Source of the DNA: Corynebacterium haematomassiliense
GTDB lineage: Bacteria; Actinomycetota; Actinomycetes; Mycobacteriales; Mycobacteriaceae
Direction: 5' to 3'
Length of the DNA: 64,000 bases
Assembly (NCBI RefSeq): GCF_013978595.1
Contig: NZ_JACDTZ010000001.1
Span: 992,001-1,056,000, forward strand
The translations under genes and the position numbers were made by a program. This document shows, in pieces, positions 1-8,279 of the stretch. The notes under the pieces are model-generated. The model was not told the DNA's origin. It saw only the letters and a list, made by a program, of their open reading frames with translations, and did not search any database. Each line of letters starts with the position of its first letter. Within the stretch, counting starts at the first letter, position 1.

Positions 1-148
1 CCACGCCCTCCTCGAAGGCGCTTTCCAGCTCCGCCGGCGACATCATCACGGTTTTCAGCGAGCCGAAGATGTCGGTGAACCAGAGGCGGATGAAGGCGAT
101 GTCCTGCTGCTCCACCATTCGCAGCACGTTGTCGGTTTGGGCGCTCAT
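1..148 (-). CDS. glnA2: Glutamine synthetase, GlnA2-type (N-terminal end only)
   Basis: Only the first 49 codons are in the window; the gene runs off the left edge. The ATG is at 148-146. The peptide starts MSAQTDNVLRMVEQQDIAF and continues with RLWFTDIFGSLKTVMMSPAE, the beta-grasp N-terminus of type I glutamine synthetase; the RLWFTD-GxLK pattern is that of actinobacterial GlnA2 rather than GlnA1. The family makes glutamine from glutamate, ammonia and ATP in the cytosol. It is divergent to the CYTH-CHAD gene at 232, as in Corynebacterium glutamicum. The catalytic part is not visible, so activity cannot be judged. Confidence 0.85.
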   Translation of the reverse strand, partial: MSAQTDNVLRMVEQQDIAFIRLWFTDIFGSLKTVMMSPAELESAFEEGV

Positions 149-231
149 GCTGCTCAACTGTAGCGGGCCTTTGGACGTCGATAGGCAGGCTAAGCTTGGT
201 AGCAACAAACCATTGAAGGAGGACAACGATC

Positions 232-1806
232 ATGGCTGCACAAGCACCCGAGCAGTTCCTCGAGGTGGAAATCAAACTCGCGGTGGACGAGGGCACCGGC
301 ATGCCGGACCTGACGCAACTGCCCGGCGTGGAGGAGATTGCGAGCATGCGCGAGCACAACCTCTCCGCCGTGTACTACGACACGAAGGATCTGCGCCTGA
401 CGCGATCCAAGATCACGCTACGCCGCCGCACCGGCGGGGCGGATGACGGCTGGCACCTGAAGTTGCCGAAGGAGGGCGGCCGCAACGAGGTGCGGATGCC
501 TCTCGACGACCCTTCGGCCGTGCCCGAGGAACTTTTGGCCCAGGTGCGCTCGATTGTGCGCACCGAGGAGCTGGCGCCGGTGGCGCAGGTGGACAACCGC
601 CGGGTTGAGATTTTGCTTTCCGGCGCCGAAGGCGCTGTCGCGGAGTTCTGCGACGACCACGTCACCGCCTGGTCGCTGCTTCCCGGCGGCGAGCGCACCA
701 ATTGGCGCGAGTGGGAGCTCGAGCTGGCCGAGGCGCTCGCCGGCACCGAGGCGGGCGAGACGCTGATTAACCAGGGCACGAGCTTTTTGATCTCGGCGGG
801 CGCGCGCAAGTCGTCCTCGCCGTCGAAGCTGGCCACCGCGTTGGGCGATTCGGTGAAGACCGCTCCCCTGCCGCCGCACATGCAGGCAGAGCTTGAGGCG
901 GACTCCCCAGCCGCCGCCGTGGTGGATTCCCTGCGCAAGCAGCGCGACGCCATCGTTTCGTGGGAGCCGCGCGTGCGCGCCGACGAGTACGACTCGGTGC
1001 ACCAGCTGCGCGTGGCAACCCGCGAGATGCGCTCCCTGCTGGAGACGTTCGAGGGTGTTTTGGAGGGCGAGCAGCTCGGCGCGCTTGAAGACGAGCTCAA
1101 GCACGCCGCCGGCGTTTTGGGCGTGGCCCGCGACGCCGAGGTGGTGGAAGAGCGCTTCTTAGAGCTGTTGGATTCGGACGAGTCCGGGCTGGTGGACGAC
1201 GCCGCCCGCGCGCACATCGCCGGCGATATGCGCCGCGACTACAACGAGGCCCACGCCGAGATCGTGGCCATGCTCGACTCGCAGCGCTTCATGGATCTGC
1301 TGGACGCGATCGATGGGTTGTTGGCCGAGCCGCCCGTCGCAAAGCAAGAGGTGTCTGAGGACACCCCGGCGGAGTCGAAGGAGGTCCTCTACGACCACCT
1401 GAAACGCGGCTACAAGAAGCTGAAGAAGCGCCACGACAAGGTCGACGAGCACTACCACGACACCGACCTGCCGCTGCACGAGCGCGAAGACTACGTCCAC
1501 GACGTGCGCAAGGCCGCGAAGAAGCTGCGGTACTCCGCCAACGCCGCGGCCGACGCCGGGTTGAAGGCGGGGCGGCTGGCGAAGGCGTGCAAGGCGCTTC
1601 AATCCAAGCTGGGCGATTTCCAGGACGCCGTGACCTCGCGCGACCGCATCCAGCGGCTTGCCGAGGAGGCCCGCGAGCGCGGCGAGGACACCTTCGCCTA
1701 CGGCATGCTCTACCAGCGCGAACTCGACCGCGGGGAGCAGGCTTTAAGCGGTTACGACGAGGCCGTGCGCGAGGTGCGCAAGGCGTTTAAGAAGATCAAG
1801 CCGTAG
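232..1806 (+). CDS. CYTH and CHAD domain-containing protein
   Basis: A 524-residue cytosolic protein with two polyphosphate-type domains. The N-terminal CYTH (triphosphate tunnel metalloenzyme) domain opens with the ExExK signature E11-V-E13-I-K15 and spans about residues 8-195. The CHAD domain (about 225-520) is helical and has the conserved histidines H257 (VHQLRVATR) and H423 (VHDVRKAAKKLR), one per four-helix repeat. CYTH domains hydrolyse triphosphates; CHAD domains bind inorganic polyphosphate. The exact substrate here is unknown. The start is supported by GGAGG about 10 bases upstream (tgaaggaggacaacgatcATG). It lies next to glnA2, the usual neighbour in corynebacteria. Confidence 0.9.
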   Translation: MAAQAPEQFLEVEIKLAVDEGTGMPDLTQLPGVEEIASMREHNLSAVYYDTKDLRLTRSKITLRRRTGGADDGWHLKLPKEGGRNEVRMPLDDPSAVPEELLAQVRSIVRTEELAPVAQVDNRRVEILLSGAEGAVAEFCDDHVTAWSLLPGGERTNWREWELELAEALAGTEAGETLINQGTSFLISAGARKSSSPSKLATALGDSVKTAPLPPHMQAELEADSPAAAVVDSLRKQRDAIVSWEPRVRADEYDSVHQLRVATREMRSLLETFEGVLEGEQLGALEDELKHAAGVLGVARDAEVVEERFLELLDSDESGLVDDAARAHIAGDMRRDYNEAHAEIVAMLDSQRFMDLLDAIDGLLAEPPVAKQEVSEDTPAESKEVLYDHLKRGYKKLKKRHDKVDEHYHDTDLPLHEREDYVHDVRKAAKKLRYSANAAADAGLKAGRLAKACKALQSKLGDFQDAVTSRDRIQRLAEEARERGEDTFAYGMLYQRELDRGEQALSGYDEAVREVRKAFKKIKP

Positions 1807-1818
1807 TTCCTCGGCGGG

Positions 1819-2025
1819 CTACTTCTCCCAGGACGGGGCCTCGCCCCAGTTGTCGTCCGCCTCGTCCTGGTTGTCGGCGCTCTTGTTGCGCTGCGCGGCA
1901 ATCTGCAGCGCGGACTCGGCCTCCTCGCGGGTGGCGTAGGGGCCCATGCGGTTGTCCCAGGCGGCTTCCTTGCCCTGGGTGACCTCGCCGGTGGACGGGT
2001 TGTAGTAGAACTGCTCGTCTGCCAT
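1819..2025 (-). CDS. Small SPOR-like domain protein
   Basis: A 68-residue soluble protein. It has the FYYNPSTGEVTQGKEAAW segment followed by MGPYATREEAESALQ, the pattern of small actinobacterial proteins annotated as SPOR-domain-like (a short beta-hairpin followed by a helix that counts residues 'R-E-E-A'). The tail is acidic. There is no signal peptide or membrane segment, so peptidoglycan binding as in true SPOR proteins is not shown. The start has a purine-rich stretch (GAAAGGAACG) just upstream on the minus strand. It converges with the CYTH-CHAD gene, with 12 bases between the stops. Confidence 0.75.
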   Translation of the reverse strand: MADEQFYYNPSTGEVTQGKEAAWDNRMGPYATREEAESALQIAAQRNKSADNQDEADDNWGEAPSWEK

Positions 2026-2107
2026 TTTCGTTCCTTTCGTGGTTTGTTTACCCGTCCGACTGTACCGGGGCGGTTGGTAGTGTGGTGGCGGTTAAAAGGA
2101 GCGTGAC

Positions 2108-3268
2108 ATGGCATTGTTTGAAACCCCCTCCAAGTCCCCTGTGGAGCGCGTTAGCGCAGCGTCTGGGCGTGTCGCATCCGCGCCGGGCACGTGGGTGCTC
2201 ATCGGTGAAAACGTCGACCACTTCGGCGGCGTGACCCTGGCCGGCACCGCGTCGCTGCGCGCGGCCGCGTCGGTACACCCGCGTTCGGACGGCGTGATCT
2301 CTATTGCAGCCAACGGCCCGCTCGGCCAGGAGTTTAAGGCACAATTGCCTTACGACGACCAACCCGCCGACGGCCTCGCCCGCCGCTGGTGGGGGCTGGT
2401 GCACACGCTGGTGCAGCGCCAGGTGCTCTCCCGCGACACCGCTGGCGTGGACATCACCGTGGAATCCGACGTGCCGGTCGGCGCAGGTTTGGGCGCGCTG
2501 TACGCCGCCGACGCCGCGATCGCGCTGGCGCTGGCCGGCGAGCACGACGACGTGGACACCGCCCCGTTCCGTGCCCGGCTCGCGGAGATCTGTTCGCACG
2601 CCGTGGCCACCTACTCGTCGCTGCCGGTGCTGCGCGCCCGGCACTCGGTGGCGCTGCGCGGGGCCGAGGGCGTGTCGGTGGTGGATTACGCCGACGGCTC
2701 GTTGACCCAGGCGCCGCACCCCTCGCGCCACGGCGTGCGCGTGTTTTCCGTGTCCCAGGAGCTGGGCGTGCCGTTTACGCAGTCCCGCGAGGCGATCGCT
2801 GAGCGCCGCGCGTTCATCGACGCCGCCTGCTCCAACTTCGGCGTCTCCTCGCTGCGCCAGCTTCCCGACGCCCCCGGCCGCGCCGTCCAATGGGTCGAGG
2901 CCCGCCGCGCCGCGGGTGACTCGGACGCACCGGAGCCGGAGGCCGCGCGGCGCTGGGTGACGTTCTGCGAATCGGAGACGCTGCGCTCGCTTGCCGCGGC
3001 GAAGGCCCTACGTTCGCGCCGCGCCAACGAGCTGTTTACGCTGCTCAACTCGCCTTCTGAGGCCCACGACCTGGCTTCCCCCGATGCCCTGGTCGCCCTA
3101 GCCCGCAAGCGCGGCGCCGTCGCCGCCCGTCCTGCAGCCATCGGCACCTCCGACGCGGTGATCGCGTTCGAGCCGGTGCAGGAGGCCGACGCGTTCGCGG
3201 CGACGATGGCGCGCGAGTTCGAGGTGGTGGAGGTCGCCGCCGGCGAACCCGCCCGCCTCGAGGGGTAG
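2108..3268 (+). CDS. galK: GHMP kinase, galactokinase-like
   Basis: A 386-residue kinase of the GHMP superfamily. The galactokinase signature GRVNLIGEHTDY-GG is present in altered form: LIGENVDHFGG at residues 31-41. The ATP-binding glycine-rich motif is VPVGAGLGALYAADAA at about 122-137. Galactokinases phosphorylate galactose at C1. The usual GxGLSSSAA serines are replaced by glycine and alanine, so the sugar specificity and even activity are uncertain. RBS AAGGAG is 6-7 bases before the ATG. The gene converges on the RNB nuclease (10-base gap). The symbol is by family resemblance only. Confidence 0.75.
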   Translation: MALFETPSKSPVERVSAASGRVASAPGTWVLIGENVDHFGGVTLAGTASLRAAASVHPRSDGVISIAANGPLGQEFKAQLPYDDQPADGLARRWWGLVHTLVQRQVLSRDTAGVDITVESDVPVGAGLGALYAADAAIALALAGEHDDVDTAPFRARLAEICSHAVATYSSLPVLRARHSVALRGAEGVSVVDYADGSLTQAPHPSRHGVRVFSVSQELGVPFTQSREAIAERRAFIDAACSNFGVSSLRQLPDAPGRAVQWVEARRAAGDSDAPEPEAARRWVTFCESETLRSLAAAKALRSRRANELFTLLNSPSEAHDLASPDALVALARKRGAVAARPAAIGTSDAVIAFEPVQEADAFAATMAREFEVVEVAAGEPARLEG

Positions 3269-3278
3269 GCGCGGGCCC

Positions 3279-4664
3279 CTAATCCGCGGGCCAGGCGAAC
3301 CCGACCTCGCGCGCCGCCGGGTCCGCCCGCACGAGGGAGAACTTCGTCTCCTCGCCTTCCTCGGGCGCGCCCGCAGACGGCGCGAGCACCGGCGGGTCCA
3401 CGATGAACACGCGCGCCGCGTCCTCCCCGCTCTTCAGCGTCACGCCGTCGAAGTTGTGGCCCACCCACGGCTCGAGCACCGTCGCCTCCGTTAGGTGCAG
3501 GCACGCCTTCTCCACGGTGTTGGCGAGCTGGGAGGACCGTCCCATCGTCTTGATGACCCGCGGGGCGTCGCGCTCGACCCACTCCGGCACGTCCTCACCG
3601 GCGCAGATGGCGAGGCAGACTTCGGTGGCGTAGCGGTCGATCAGCCGCCGCAGGGGCGCGGTGACGTGCGAGTAGAACCCGCCGATGCCGGCGTGCACCT
3701 CCGCCTGCTTCTCGGACAGGTCCACGTAGCCGGACCCGCGCAGCAGTTTCTGCGCCTCCCGCATCACCGCCATCCCGCGCGGGGTGTCGGCGTCCACGCC
3801 GGCCAAAAACTCGCCGATGTCGCCGGCGACCTCGTAGCCCAAGTTGCGTGCTTCTCGACGGAACTCCGCCTCGCCGCCCTCATCCGCCGGACCCAACGTG
3901 CGCAGGAAGCCCACCCCGGCGTCGACCATCATCCGTCCCGCCACCATGCCGGTGAGCAGCGAGATCTCCGAGTTGTAGTCCATGACCGGGTGGCGCGGCT
4001 CGATGACCAGCTCGAAGGTGTCGCCGTCGCCGACCACGCGCACCGACGGCAGGCGCAGGTTGATCGCGTGCCTGCGCAGCGAAGACTGCTGCCGCAACTG
4101 CCCGACCTCCTCCAACAGCGCAATCGACGGGTGCACCGTCCCTGCCTGCATGTCTTCGTGCACGCCCTCATAATCCAGCCGTGCCACGGAGCGCACCAGC
4201 GCGCGCTCGACGTGCGCGGAGTCGACCTCGCCACGCCCGTCCAGCTCGAAGGTCCAGAGCACGGCGGGCCGGTCCACGTCGGGAAGCAGTGAGGCAGAGC
4301 CCTCCGACAGCTCCTCCGGGTGCAGACGCGCGGGCTCGTCGGGCAGGTAGATGGTCTGGCCGCGCTCCAGCGACTCCGCCGCCACCGCAGAATCGGGATC
4401 CACGAACGCCGCCACATCCGCGATGGCGTAGCGCACCACGTAGCCGCCGCCGTCGCGCGCCTCGATGTGCACTGCCTGGTCCAGGTCTTTCGACCCGACG
4501 GGATCGATGGTGACCAGGGGCACGGAGCGGGCGTCGATACGCAACTGCGAAAAGCGGTCCCGAAGCTGCGAGGCTTCGGTGTGCAGCTCAGGCGCGAACG
4601 TTGTGCGCACGTCGAATTCGCGCGCGATCGAGCGGAAGTTCAGGGGCGCGGCGTAGAGCTTCAT
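3279..4664 (-). CDS. RNB-domain ribonuclease (RNase II/R family, short form)
   Basis: A 461-residue protein that is mainly the RNB catalytic domain. Residues D54, D60 and D62 in TIDPVGSKDLDQAV are the magnesium ligands of the 3'-5' exoribonuclease site, followed by YAIADVAAFVDP. The cold-shock and S1 domains of full RNase R are absent or vestigial, which is normal for the actinobacterial short form. I chose the ATG at 4664 (MKLYAAPLNF); a GTG six codons upstream (4682) is possible but would nearly touch the 3' end of rnpB. It directly follows rnpB on the same strand, so co-expression with RNase P RNA is likely. Confidence 0.88.
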   Translation of the reverse strand: MKLYAAPLNFRSIAREFDVRTTFAPELHTEASQLRDRFSQLRIDARSVPLVTIDPVGSKDLDQAVHIEARDGGGYVVRYAIADVAAFVDPDSAVAAESLERGQTIYLPDEPARLHPEELSEGSASLLPDVDRPAVLWTFELDGRGEVDSAHVERALVRSVARLDYEGVHEDMQAGTVHPSIALLEEVGQLRQQSSLRRHAINLRLPSVRVVGDGDTFELVIEPRHPVMDYNSEISLLTGMVAGRMMVDAGVGFLRTLGPADEGGEAEFRREARNLGYEVAGDIGEFLAGVDADTPRGMAVMREAQKLLRGSGYVDLSEKQAEVHAGIGGFYSHVTAPLRRLIDRYATEVCLAICAGEDVPEWVERDAPRVIKTMGRSSQLANTVEKACLHLTEATVLEPWVGHNFDGVTLKSGEDAARVFIVDPPVLAPSAGAPEEGEETKFSLVRADPAAREVGFAWPAD

Positions 4665-4690
4665 AAGCAGCCATCGTGCCACGAAAAGGG

Positions 4691-5088
4691 CGAATGAGTC
4701 GGCCTATGAGCCGGATTCTGTTCCCCTTGCGGGGCGGCGACCATCCATCTGGACCACCCATCGCTGGGCGCCTCAAGCAGCTACCTTCGGACTGGGCGGG
4801 CAGCCTACATCCGACGACCTCCGCCTTGCGACGGGGGCTCTTGCCTTGCTCCCGGTGGGGTTTACCTGGCCACCTACGTCACCGCAGATGCCGGTGCGCT
4901 CTTACCGCACCCTTTCACCCTGACCTCGTTGCCGAGGCGGTCTACTTTCTGTTGCACTTTCCCGCGGATCGCTCCGGGTTGCTGTTAGCAACCACCGTGC
5001 CCTGTGGAGTCCGGACTTTCCTCGACCCGCGCCTGTTCCATGGTTGGAGTGGTTCGCGGTGCCGCGGCCGCCCGGCCGGCTCATTCGC
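4691..5088 (-). ncRNA. rnpB: RNase P RNA, bacterial class A
   Basis: Catalytic RNA of RNase P, which trims tRNA 5' leaders. On the minus strand the RNA begins cgaatgagccggccgggcgg and ends ggccgactcattcg; the outer CGAATGAG and CTCATTCG pair as helix P1. Conserved core pieces are present: GAGGAAAGTCCGGACTCC (CR-I, about 5008-5025), ACAGAAAGTAGACCGCC region, GGTAAGAG-type J11/12 segment, and the 3' AGAATCCGGCTCATAGGCC. Length about 398 nt fits actinobacterial type A RNA. Short reading frames predicted across it are not genes. Exact ends are good to a few bases. Confidence 0.95.
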
Positions 5089-5095
5089 GAGGTAC

Positions 5096-5101
5096 AGCAT
5101 A
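5096..5101 (-). promoter_or_regulatory. Probable -10 box of rnpB
   Basis: On the minus strand TATGCT lies 7 bases before the predicted 5' end of rnpB, the correct spacing for a sigma-A -10 element. A -35 around GTTCCA is weak. Prediction by position and resemblance only. Confidence 0.4.
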
Positions 5102-5141
5102 CGCTTTCCGCCGGTTGGAACGGAACTGCCGGGCATCGGTC

Positions 5142-5267
5142 GAGGATGCTTACCCCAGGATGCTTATCCCTCGAGAGCGTTGCCGAGTAATTCTCGCGGT
5201 TACTCGAGAAGTAAGCGTTTAGGAGTAAGCATCCTCCCCCGGTAAGCATCCTGGGGTAAGCATCTAG
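5142..5267. repeat. Intergenic GTAAGCATC element, copy 1 (palindromic)
   Basis: Holds two GATGCTTA(C/T) copies (5145-5165) on the left and GTAAGCATC copies at 5225, 5242 and 5256 on the right. Outer arms 5146-5166 and 5243-5263 are perfect 21-base inverted repeats; between them CGAGTAA (about 5183) pairs with TTACTCG. It fills the gap between rnpB and the RNase HI gene. The 30 bases 5204-5233 recur exactly, inverted, at 10841-10870. Not a simple terminator because there is no U-run. Confidence 0.85.
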
Positions 5268-6410
5268 CTACCCGCGGTGGTGCGCGACGTCGTTGACGCA
5301 GCGCACCACGCCGAAGTCGCCGTAGTAGTCCACGACGCTGATGCTGGCCAGGTCGAGGAAAAGGTGCTTGAACAGCTCCGGCCCGGCGCCGAGGGCCTGG
5401 CGGACGAACGACTTCACCGGCGTCATGTGCGTGACCACCAGCACGTTCTGGCCCTCGTAGCGTTCCTGCAGCTTCGACCGCGTGCGCGTGACCCGGCGGT
5501 GCAACGCGGTCAGGGACTCGCCGCCCGGGGGCGCGTTGTTCGGCGAGGACTGCCACTCGTCGAACGCCGCCGAGTCCCGCGCCACGGCCTCGTCGCGGGT
5601 GAGCCCCTCGAAGTCGCCGAAGTCGATCTCGCGCAGCCCCTCCTCCACAACCACGTCGAGCCCCAACACGCCCGCGGCGATGCGGGCCGTGCCCTGCGCG
5701 CGGGCTTGCGGGGAGGCGACGACGGCGTCGATGCGCCCGAATCCCCGCAGCGCGTTGGCGGCCCGGCGCGCCTGGTCGCGGCCGGTGTCGGTCAGTTCGG
5801 GGTCTGCGGCGCCGGAAAAGCGCTGCTCAGCGGAGTGCTGGGTTTGCCCGTGCCGCAGCAGGATGAACCGGGTGCGCGGCGCGTCGGCGCCCGCCCAGTG
5901 CGCGGGGCTTGCGGTCTGGTGCGTTTGCTTCTCGACGTCCTCCGGTTCCCCCCGCTTCTCCCCCACCCACACGCCAGTGCCTTTGACGATGCCGGGTGCG
6001 TCGCCGCGGGCAGCGGCATCCATGGCCACGTTGGAAAGCTCGTCGGCCTTTTTGTTTTTCGCGCGGGGGACCCAGGTGTAGGTGACCTTCTCAAACGTCG
6101 ACGCGAGGTCGCGCGCCTCCCGGGCCAGCTTCTGCATGTCCGGGTGCTTGATTTTCCAGCGGCCGGTCATCTGCTCGACCACCAGCTTGGAGTCCATGAA
6201 CACGTCCACCCGCGTCGCCCCGACTTCACGGCAGGCCTCCAGGCCGCGCACCAGGCCGTAGTATTCGGCCACGTTGTTGGTGGATTTCTTGCCCACCACG
6301 TAGGCGATCTCGCCGAGGGTCTCCCCGTCAGCGTCGTAGACCACGGAGCCGGAACCGGCAACACCCGGGTTGCCGCGGGAGCCACCGTCGCAGTACATCT
6401 TGACGTGCAT
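5268..6410 (-). CDS. Bifunctional RNase HI / histidine-phosphatase protein
   Basis: A 380-residue fusion known from actinobacteria (Rv2228c type). Residues 1-135 are RNase HI: catalytic D8 (YCDGGSRGNPG), E49 (NNVAEYYGLVRGLEA), D73 (VFMDSKL) and the NKKADELSN segment. It removes RNA from RNA-DNA hybrids. After a linker (about 135-178) comes a histidine phosphatase domain with RFILLRHGQTQ at about 180-190, related to alpha-ribazole phosphatase/phosphoglycerate mutase. The start ATG at 6410 abuts the stop of the zinc-ribbon gene (6411), so the two are one transcript with NIF3. One copy of the CTTCTCGACG motif (5928) lies in the linker. Confidence 0.92.
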   Translation of the reverse strand: MHVKMYCDGGSRGNPGVAGSGSVVYDADGETLGEIAYVVGKKSTNNVAEYYGLVRGLEACREVGATRVDVFMDSKLVVEQMTGRWKIKHPDMQKLAREARDLASTFEKVTYTWVPRAKNKKADELSNVAMDAAARGDAPGIVKGTGVWVGEKRGEPEDVEKQTHQTASPAHWAGADAPRTRFILLRHGQTQHSAEQRFSGAADPELTDTGRDQARRAANALRGFGRIDAVVASPQARAQGTARIAAGVLGLDVVVEEGLREIDFGDFEGLTRDEAVARDSAAFDEWQSSPNNAPPGGESLTALHRRVTRTRSKLQERYEGQNVLVVTHMTPVKSFVRQALGAGPELFKHLFLDLASISVVDYYGDFGVVRCVNDVAHHRG

Positions 6411-7100
6411 TTACGCCTCGTCGGTAACCGGGTTGACCCGCACCAGCAGCGTGCCGCAGTTCGGGCAGGTCGGCAGCGCGTCCTCCGGCTCGGCCAGCAC
6501 CTCGGCGCGCTCGGCCGGAGGCAGCTGGATGAAGCAGCCGCCGCAGGCGCGGCCGTTGAACTTGGCGGCGCCAATCTCGTCGTAGGCCGTCAATACCTCG
6601 GCGGGCAACTGCGCACGCAGGGCTTCGACGTCAACGACCTCCTCGGACGGCAGGGCATCCACGGCGCGCTGGGCGGCCTCGACCTTGCGGTTGGCCTCGT
6701 CAACGCGGGCAGCGTGGACGTCGCGGTTGTTGCGCAGCGCCGCGATCTCGTTGTGCGCCTCCTTCAGCTCGGACAAAAGGTCCGCAATGCGGGACTTCGC
6801 GGCGTAGCGGTCGTGCTCGAGGTCCTTGCGGCGCTCCGGGTCGGTCTCGGCGGACAGCTGGCGCTTGTCGTCCAGCTCGCGCTTCTTCAGCTTCCGCTCG
6901 TCTTCCTGGATGCGCAGGATCTCCAGCTCCATGTCGTCGACTGCGAGTTGGGCTGCGGCGGAGGCGTCGGTCAGGCGCTTGCGCTCGTCGATAAGCTTTT
7001 GCAGCTCCTGCTCCTCGGGGCGCACGCGCGGCTGGGAAGACGCGGCGTCTGCCTGCGCGAGCTGCAGGAGGACGGGCTGCAGGTCTTTGGAAAGGTGCAT
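6411..7100 (-). CDS. Zinc-ribbon, coiled-coil protein (Rv2229c/CT398 family)
   Basis: A 229-residue protein. Residues about 15-165 are a long charged coiled coil (repeated ERRKDLEHDR, ELKEAHNEIAALRNN). The C-terminus carries a four-cysteine zinc ribbon, CGGCF at about 186-190 and CPNCG at about 214-218. The family is universal in actinobacteria and nearly always sits between NIF3 and RNase HI; its role is not established, though nucleic-acid binding has been proposed. Here it follows NIF3 with a 9-base gap and abuts the RNase HI gene, so the three are translated together. Confidence 0.9.
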   Translation of the reverse strand: MHLSKDLQPVLLQLAQADAASSQPRVRPEEQELQKLIDERKRLTDASAAAQLAVDDMELEILRIQEDERKLKKRELDDKRQLSAETDPERRKDLEHDRYAAKSRIADLLSELKEAHNEIAALRNNRDVHAARVDEANRKVEAAQRAVDALPSEEVVDVEALRAQLPAEVLTAYDEIGAAKFNGRACGGCFIQLPPAERAEVLAEPEDALPTCPNCGTLLVRVNPVTDEA

Positions 7101-7109
7101 CGTTTCTCC

Positions 7110-8243
7110 TTACTCGGGGTGCGCGGAGATGGTCCACGGGTCCGTGCGGATGTGCAGGATCTCGGTGTCCACGCTCAACGGAGCCACGATACTCTCCGCC
7201 TGCTCGGTCCAGGGAAACTCGCTGGCCCAGTGGGCGGTGTCGATCACGGCCGGCCCGCCTGCGCGCAGGTGCTCGTCCACGGGGTGGTGGCGCAGGTCGG
7301 AGGTGACGTAGACGTCCACGCCGAGCTTCGCCACATCTGCGAGGAAGCTGTCGCCGGAGCCAGAGGAGACCGCGACTTTCTGCACGATTTGGTCCGGGTC
7401 GCCGGCGGCGCGCACGCCCCACGCGGTCTCGGGCAGCGCGTTGGCGACCTGCTGGGTGAACTCGCGCAGCGTCATCGGTTCGGGCAGTTCTCCGATGCGC
7501 CCCAGGCCGGTCGCTTTATCGAGGTCGCTGGTGTCGGCCATCTGCACCACGTCGAACGCGGGTTCTTCGTAGGGGTGCGCTTCGCGCAGCTTCTCGACGA
7601 TCCTCCGGCGGTCCCCCGCCCTGGCCACAAACTCGATCCGGATCTCGTCGCCCGTGTAGTGCGTGCCCACGGCCCCGTCGGTGGGGTTCGCGCCCTCGAC
7701 GGGGGTGAACTCGCCGGTGCCTTCGACGGAGAAGGCGCACTCGCGGTAGTCGCCGATCGCGCCGGCGCCGACGCTGAAAAGCGCGCGCTTCAGGTCCGCG
7801 GCGGCGGCTGGCGGGACGTGCACGCCCCAGCGGTCGGTGGCGTCTAGGAGCACCGGCTTGATCGGGCGGCCGGGTGTGATGCCGACGAGCTCCGCCAGCT
7901 TGTCCGACACACCCGGGCGGGCCGAATCGGCGTTGGTGTGCGCGGCGAACAGCGCGCAGCCGCCGGCCAGCAGAGTGTGGATGACCTTGCCCTTCGGGGT
8001 GTTCGCCGCCACGGAGTGCACGCCGCGCAACAGCAGCGGGTGGTGCACGACCAGCAGCTGCGCACCTGCGGCGACGGCACGCTCGGCCACCTCCTGGGTG
8101 CAGTCGAGGGCGAAGGCAACCTTGGTCACCTTCGCATCCGGGTCGCCGCAGATCAGCCCCACCTGGTCCCAGCTCTCGGCAAGCGCGGGCGGGTAGGCCG
8201 CCTCGAGCGCGTCAACAACTGTCTGCACTGTTACGTCTGTCAT
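7110..8243 (-). CDS. NIF3-like dinuclear metal-centre hexameric protein
   Basis: A 377-residue protein of the NIF3/YbgI family, cytosolic, forming hexamers with two metals per subunit. Candidate ligands visible: H67-H68 (LLVVHHPLLLRG), H102 and D106 (FAAHTNADSARPG), and C-terminal H and E around 339-343 (DTAHWASEFPW). The insert of about 110 residues between the halves is the PII-like domain of the long form. Often annotated GTP cyclohydrolase I type 2, but the physiological substrate is unknown. I took the ATG at 8243 (MTDVTVQTVV); the reading frame is open farther upstream but that part has no family resemblance and overlaps the HAD gene on the other strand. Confidence 0.9.
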   Translation of the reverse strand: MTDVTVQTVVDALEAAYPPALAESWDQVGLICGDPDAKVTKVAFALDCTQEVAERAVAAGAQLLVVHHPLLLRGVHSVAANTPKGKVIHTLLAGGCALFAAHTNADSARPGVSDKLAELVGITPGRPIKPVLLDATDRWGVHVPPAAAADLKRALFSVGAGAIGDYRECAFSVEGTGEFTPVEGANPTDGAVGTHYTGDEIRIEFVARAGDRRRIVEKLREAHPYEEPAFDVVQMADTSDLDKATGLGRIGELPEPMTLREFTQQVANALPETAWGVRAAGDPDQIVQKVAVSSGSGDSFLADVAKLGVDVYVTSDLRHHPVDEHLRAGGPAVIDTAHWASEFPWTEQAESIVAPLSVDTEILHIRTDPWTISAHPE

Positions 8244-8279
8244 GGCAGCCAGCCTACAAATTTGGAACAGTAGGCAGGT

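Noticed and set aside
4676..5249. Open frames through rnpB
   Set aside because: The segment folds as RNase P RNA with complete P1 and core sequences.
5277..7847. A long plus-strand open frame antisense to RNase HI, zinc ribbon and NIF3
   Set aside because: Mirror of GC-rich coding sequence; the three genes on the minus strand are clearly conserved.
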